Origin: Aquimonas sp044344935
GTDB taxonomy: Bacteria; Pseudomonadota; Gammaproteobacteria; Xanthomonadales; Xanthomonadaceae
Direction: 5' to 3'
NCBI GenBank assembly: GCA_044344935.1
Contig: JBIJCA010000190.1
Location: forward strand, 1-8,889
Length of the DNA stretch: 8,889 nt
Shown: positions 5,502 through 8,889 of the stretch, one piece after another
How positions within the stretch are numbered: position 1 is the stretch's first letter
Layout: each line of letters starts with the position of its first letter
Made by a program: the position numbers and the translations under genes
Notes under the pieces: generated by a model
What the model was told of the DNA's origin: nothing
What the model saw: only the letters and a program-made list of their open reading frames with translations
Databases searched by the model: none

Positions 5502-6735
5502 CGCGCATCGCCTCCACCGGGTCGAGTTTCGCCGCGCGCCGTGCCGGTGCCACCGCTGCCAGCATGCCGACCACGGTCGCCAGCAGGGTCGCGCCGAGGA
5601 ACAGCTCGGAGCTGACCGCAAGCTCGAAGGAGCCACGGCCCGAGCGCGACAGCCCGGCCGCGCTCCACGCACCGATCAGGCCCGCGCCGCCGAGCGCGCC
5701 CAGCGCCGAGCCGAGCAGGCCGACCACGCCGCCCTGAAGCAGGAACACCCGCAGCACCTGGCCGCGGCCGGTGCCCATGGCGCGCAGAATGCCGATCTCG
5801 CGTCCGCGCTGGACCACGCTCACCGCCAGCACGCTGGCGATCCCGAAGGCCGCCGACAGGCCGACGAAGAACTTGATCAGGTTGGTCGACATGCTCTGCG
5901 CCGACAGCGCGTCGAGCACGTTGCGGTTGAGCGTCATCCAGCTCTCGGCGTTGACGCCGAGACGGGCGCTGATTCTCTGCGCGATCGGCTCGGCTTCGAA
6001 GATTTCGGTGACCCGCAGGTCGAGGCTGCTGACCCCGCCCGGCAGATCGAGCAGCGCCTGCGCGGGCTTGAGGGCGGTGTAGACGAAGCGCTGGTCGATA
6101 TCGCGCACGCCCAGCTCGAAGATGCCGACGATAGTGAACACGTCAGCGCGGCCGTCGCCGGCATCCAGGCGCAGACGATCGCCGAGACGCGCACCCAGTT
6201 CGGTGGCGAGCTGACGGCCGATCGCGATGTCGTTGCCGACGATGGCGAAGCGGCCTTCCTGCAGCGAATCCTGCACCGGCACGATGCGGGTGTAGCGCTC
6301 GGGCTCGATGCCGAGGATCACCACCGAGCGGCTGGCCGCGCCGCGCCGCGCCAGCGCCGGGCCGGAAGCCAGCGGCGACACCGCGGTGATGTCGTCGGCG
6401 GCGAGCAGGGCCTGCTCGATGCGCTGCCACTGGTCCAGCGCACGCAGGCGCTGCGCGCGCTGGTCGACCTGCGAGATCAGGCCGCCCTCGAAGTCGGCGC
6501 GCAGCGGCCGCGCCAGATCCTCCGGCGGACGCACGCGGATATGCGCCTGGGTGCCGAGCGTGCGGTCGATGATCTGCTTCTGCAGGCCGCCGATCAGCGC
6601 GGTCAGGAACACGATCACGCACACGCCCACGCCGATGCCGCTGATGATCAACAGGCTCTGCGCGCGGCCTTCCAGCAGCAGGCGGTAGGCCAGCAGCCAT
6701 TCGAACCACAGCGAGTCGAGCGCGCGCTTCAGCAT
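5494..6735 (-). CDS. ABC exporter permease, MacB-PCD/FtsX family (DevC-like)
   Basis: Predicted 413-residue inner-membrane protein. One N-terminal membrane helix (about 28-49, SLLIISGIGVGVCVIVFLTA) is followed by a large periplasmic MacB-core-like domain (about 55-280, with IVGNDIAIGRQLATELGARL, FTIVGIFE and SSLDLRV), then three membrane helices at about 286-307, 331-359 and 378-397 forming the FtsX domain. Hallmarks are REIGILRAMGTGRGQVLRVF (311-330) at the ATPase-coupling helix and the C-terminal ARRAAKLDPVEAMRG. It lacks a fused ATPase, which is the separate downstream gene. The ATG at 6733-6735 (complement) starts 10 bp after the adaptor stop; the site upstream is weak, suggesting coupling. 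Together with adaptor and ATPase it should form a tripartite exporter. The substrate (peptide, lipid, antibiotic or lipoprotein) cannot be read from the sequence. Confidence 0.9.
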   Translation of the reverse strand: MLKRALDSLWFEWLLAYRLLLEGRAQSLLIISGIGVGVCVIVFLTALIGGLQKQIIDRTLGTQAHIRVRPPEDLARPLRADFEGGLISQVDQRAQRLRALDQWQRIEQALLAADDITAVSPLASGPALARRGAASRSVVILGIEPERYTRIVPVQDSLQEGRFAIVGNDIAIGRQLATELGARLGDRLRLDAGDGRADVFTIVGIFELGVRDIDQRFVYTALKPAQALLDLPGGVSSLDLRVTEIFEAEPIAQRISARLGVNAESWMTLNRNVLDALSAQSMSTNLIKFFVGLSAAFGIASVLAVSVVQRGREIGILRAMGTGRGQVLRVFLLQGGVVGLLGSALGALGGAGLIGAWSAAGLSRSGRGSFELAVSSELFLGATLLATVVGMLAAVAPARRAAKLDPVEAMRGG

Positions 6736-6745
6736 GGCGCCGCGT

Positions 6746-7915
6746 TCACTGCGCGGCCTGCAGGCGCACGCGGCTGCCGGGCTCGATGGCAAGCCGTGCC
6801 GGCAGCACGCGATCACCCGCCTGCAGCCCCTCGATCACTTCGACGCGATCCAGCCCGCGCAGGCCAAGTCGCAGGCTCAGTCGCTCGACGCGGCCAGCGC
6901 GCACCGCCAGCACCTCGGCGGCCGCCGCGCGCGGGTTGCGCAGGGCATCCAGCGGCAGGCTGAGTGCATCCTCACGACGGCCGACCTCGATGTCGATCGA
7001 CACGGTCATGTCCTGACGCAGATAGGCCGGCGGCTGCGGCAGGCGCACGCGCACTTCGACCGTGCCGGTCTGCACGTCGACCGAGGGCGCGATGAAGCTG
7101 ACCTCGGCCGGCTCGCGACGATCGGGAAAGGCATCGGCCGAGACCAAGGTGGGCTGACCGAGGCTCAGACGGTCGAGGTTGCGCTCATCGACCTGGGCGA
7201 CGATCTCGATCGGTCCGTCCACCGCGACTTCGACGATGCCGCGACCGGCGCTGAGCACATCGCCGGGTTCGGCCAGTCGACGCAGCACGGTGCCGGCGAC
7301 GAGGCTGCGCACTTCGCTGCGTTCGAGCTGCGCCTGGGCGGTGGCGATGCGATCGCGCAGCAGGCGCTCTTCGACGCCGCCGACCGCGAGCGCCTCCGCC
7401 ACGGTCGCCGCGCGCGCGGCCTGGGCCTCGGCGATCTCGCGGGTTTCCTGCGCCTGCTCGGCCTGTTCCTTCGCCACCAGGCCGCGCGCAACCAGGGTCG
7501 CCATGCGTTCGGCTTCGCGCCGAGCCTGCTGTGCGCGGGCCCGCGCCTCGCGCAGCGCCGCGGCGCTCTCGGGGCGCTGGCGCAGCTCCAGCTGGGCCAG
7601 CGCCGCCTCGGCTTCGTGCAGGCGCGCGCGCAGTTCGTCAGCACGCAGACGCGCGATCAGCTGGCCGGGCTCGACGCGCTCGCCGTCGCTGACACTGCGT
7701 TCTATCAGCACGCCGGCGATCTCGCTGCCGAGGGTCACCCGCGAAGGCGTCTCGACGCGCCCGGTGGCGACCACATTGGCGACCAGCGGGCCGCGCTCGA
7801 CGGTGTAGGCCGCGACCTCGGGGCCGCCCAGCCAGCCGGGCAGGCGCAGCAGCACCAGCAGGACGATCGCGGCGGCCACGAACCAGGGCCAGCGCGGCAA
7901 TCGGAGTCGGGGCAT
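6746..7915 (-). CDS. HlyD/MacA-type periplasmic adaptor (membrane fusion protein)
   Basis: Predicted 389-residue protein. A basic N-terminus and one membrane helix (about 10-24, PWFVAAAIVLLVLL) anchor it in the inner membrane with the rest in the periplasm. Half-lipoyl segments (about 60-92, SEIAGVLIERSVSDGERVEP; and 200-230, VRSLVAGTVLRRLAEPGDVL) flank an Ala/Glu/Arg-rich coiled-coil hairpin (about 94-200). A beta-barrel (about 235-310, EIVAQVDERNLDRLSLGQP) and a membrane-proximal domain (about 315-389, ending GLQAGDRVLPARLAI) follow. This is the MacA/HlyD order. I chose the ATG at 7915 because the helix then lies at the usual distance from the start; an ATG at 7963 would add 16 residues and has only a partial upstream AGG. 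It is the first gene of the exporter operon. It would need a TolC-type outer-membrane channel encoded elsewhere. Confidence 0.92.
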   Translation of the reverse strand: MPRLRLPRWPWFVAAAIVLLVLLRLPGWLGGPEVAAYTVERGPLVANVVATGRVETPSRVTLGSEIAGVLIERSVSDGERVEPGQLIARLRADELRARLHEAEAALAQLELRQRPESAAALREARARAQQARREAERMATLVARGLVAKEQAEQAQETREIAEAQAARAATVAEALAVGGVEERLLRDRIATAQAQLERSEVRSLVAGTVLRRLAEPGDVLSAGRGIVEVAVDGPIEIVAQVDERNLDRLSLGQPTLVSADAFPDRREPAEVSFIAPSVDVQTGTVEVRVRLPQPPAYLRQDMTVSIDIEVGRREDALSLPLDALRNPRAAAAEVLAVRAGRVERLSLRLGLRGLDRVEVIEGLQAGDRVLPARLAIEPGSRVRLQAAQ

Positions 7916-8010
7916 CGCTTTTCTCACGCAGGTGAAGTCGGTGTGGGGAGGATACGCAGACATCCGCGAAGCCTGCCTTCACGGCCGGGCGATGCAGGGC
8001 CGGCGATTCA

Positions 8011-8051
8011 GAGGGCGCGAATGAACCCGGACGCCCTCGCTACGGCGTCTG
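8011..8051 (-). promoter_or_regulatory. Two mutually exclusive stem-loops in the exporter leader region
   Basis: Stem A pairs GAGGGCG (8011-8017) with CGCCCTC (8032-8038), 14-nt loop. Stem B pairs 8028-8035 with 8044-8051 (eight pairs including one G-T), 8-nt loop. They share bases 8032-8035, so only one can form. On the minus strand stem B is followed by GGGTTCATT, a weak terminator-like tail. They lie about 100-140 bp before the adaptor start. Confidence 0.3.
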
Positions 8052-8152
8052 AGTTTTCCGCACGCACTCACCGCGTCGCCCGATCCCGCGCGGCTGCGCT
8101 CTTGCCAATACCTGCCCGGCCCTCGCGCCGGCGCTCGGGCGTTCGGCGACCC

Positions 8153-8169
8153 GCGCGGCAGTGCCGCGC
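8153..8169 (-). terminator. Hairpin downstream of cystathionine beta-synthase (possible weak terminator)
   Basis: A perfect 7-bp stem GCGCGGC/GCCGCGC with a 3-nt loop lies 31 bp after the cystathionine beta-synthase stop. No T tract follows on the minus strand, so it is at most a weak or Rho-assisted terminator. Confidence 0.35.
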
Positions 8170-8200
8170 AAGCGGGCCGCCTCACCCCGATTCCCCGCTC

Positions 8201-8889
<689 letters not shown>

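Larger units (their letters stand above)
7916..8200. other. Spacer between cystathionine beta-synthase and the exporter operon
   Basis: The exporter promoter should lie in this 285-bp region. It contains a TATCCT box on the minus strand near 7950, but no well-spaced -35, so I do not call a promoter. Hairpins at 8153-8169 and 8011-8051 are listed separately. Frames here are short and unsupported. Confidence 0.5.

Noticed and set aside
5458..6963. 501-codon plus-strand open frame opposite the exporter permease
   Set aside because: Antisense shadow in high-GC DNA; the Arg/Ala/Gln-rich product has no domain, and the opposite strand encodes clear FtsX motifs.

Overview
The window is GC-rich, tightly packed chromosomal DNA that looks like a gammaproteobacterium, plausibly of the Xanthomonadales/Lysobacterales. 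That placement is an inference from the very high GC at third codon positions, the gene families present and a REP-like repeat of the TTGGGCC...GGCCCAA type. There are no tRNA or rRNA genes, transposases, CRISPR arrays or phage structural genes. Ten genes are assigned with reasonable support: nine complete and the 5'-truncated cystathionine beta-synthase. The 3' end of an unidentified reading frame lies at the left edge.

Left part (1-4406): a cluster of small envelope and stress-type genes. A three-gene plus-strand operon (175-1285) encodes a DUF883 (ElaB/YqjD-like) tail-anchored protein, a holin-III/YqjE-like membrane protein and a small unrecognised membrane protein. It ends in a strong hairpin shared with a convergent DUF1328 (YtjA-like) mini-membrane protein (1366-1530, minus). 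Next comes a cytosolic receiver-histidine kinase hybrid (1786-2895, minus). Across a 326-bp divergent spacer containing a 21-bp near-palindrome lies a PA2169-family (DUF2383) four-helix protein (3222-3671), then a periplasmic double-BON (OsmY-like) protein (3774-4406) with a textbook terminator. These families are often found together in proteobacteria and are often linked to stationary phase or envelope stress. The kinase may be their sensor, but nothing in the sequence proves it.

Middle (4407-4781): a gene-free convergent spacer holding the terminator and two inverted REP-like palindromes, arranged as a REPIN-like doublet of about 81 bp.

Right part (4782-8889): a minus-strand operon for a split MacAB/DevBCA-type exporter: periplasmic adaptor (7915 to 6746), FtsX/MacB-type permease (6735 to 5494) and ATPase (GTG start at 5501, overlapping the permease by 8 bp). 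No outer-membrane TolC-type channel is present. The ATPase has an in-frame 9-bp triplication next to Walker A. Upstream of the adaptor is a 285-bp spacer with several hairpins, then the C-terminal part of a cystathionine beta-synthase with a CBS-domain pair, running off the right edge.

Most of the window is recognisable housekeeping or accessory content. The best candidates for something less described are the REPIN-like element, the small-membrane-protein operon with its unrecognised third member, the near-palindrome between the kinase and the DUF2383 gene, and the repeat-driven insertion in the ATPase.
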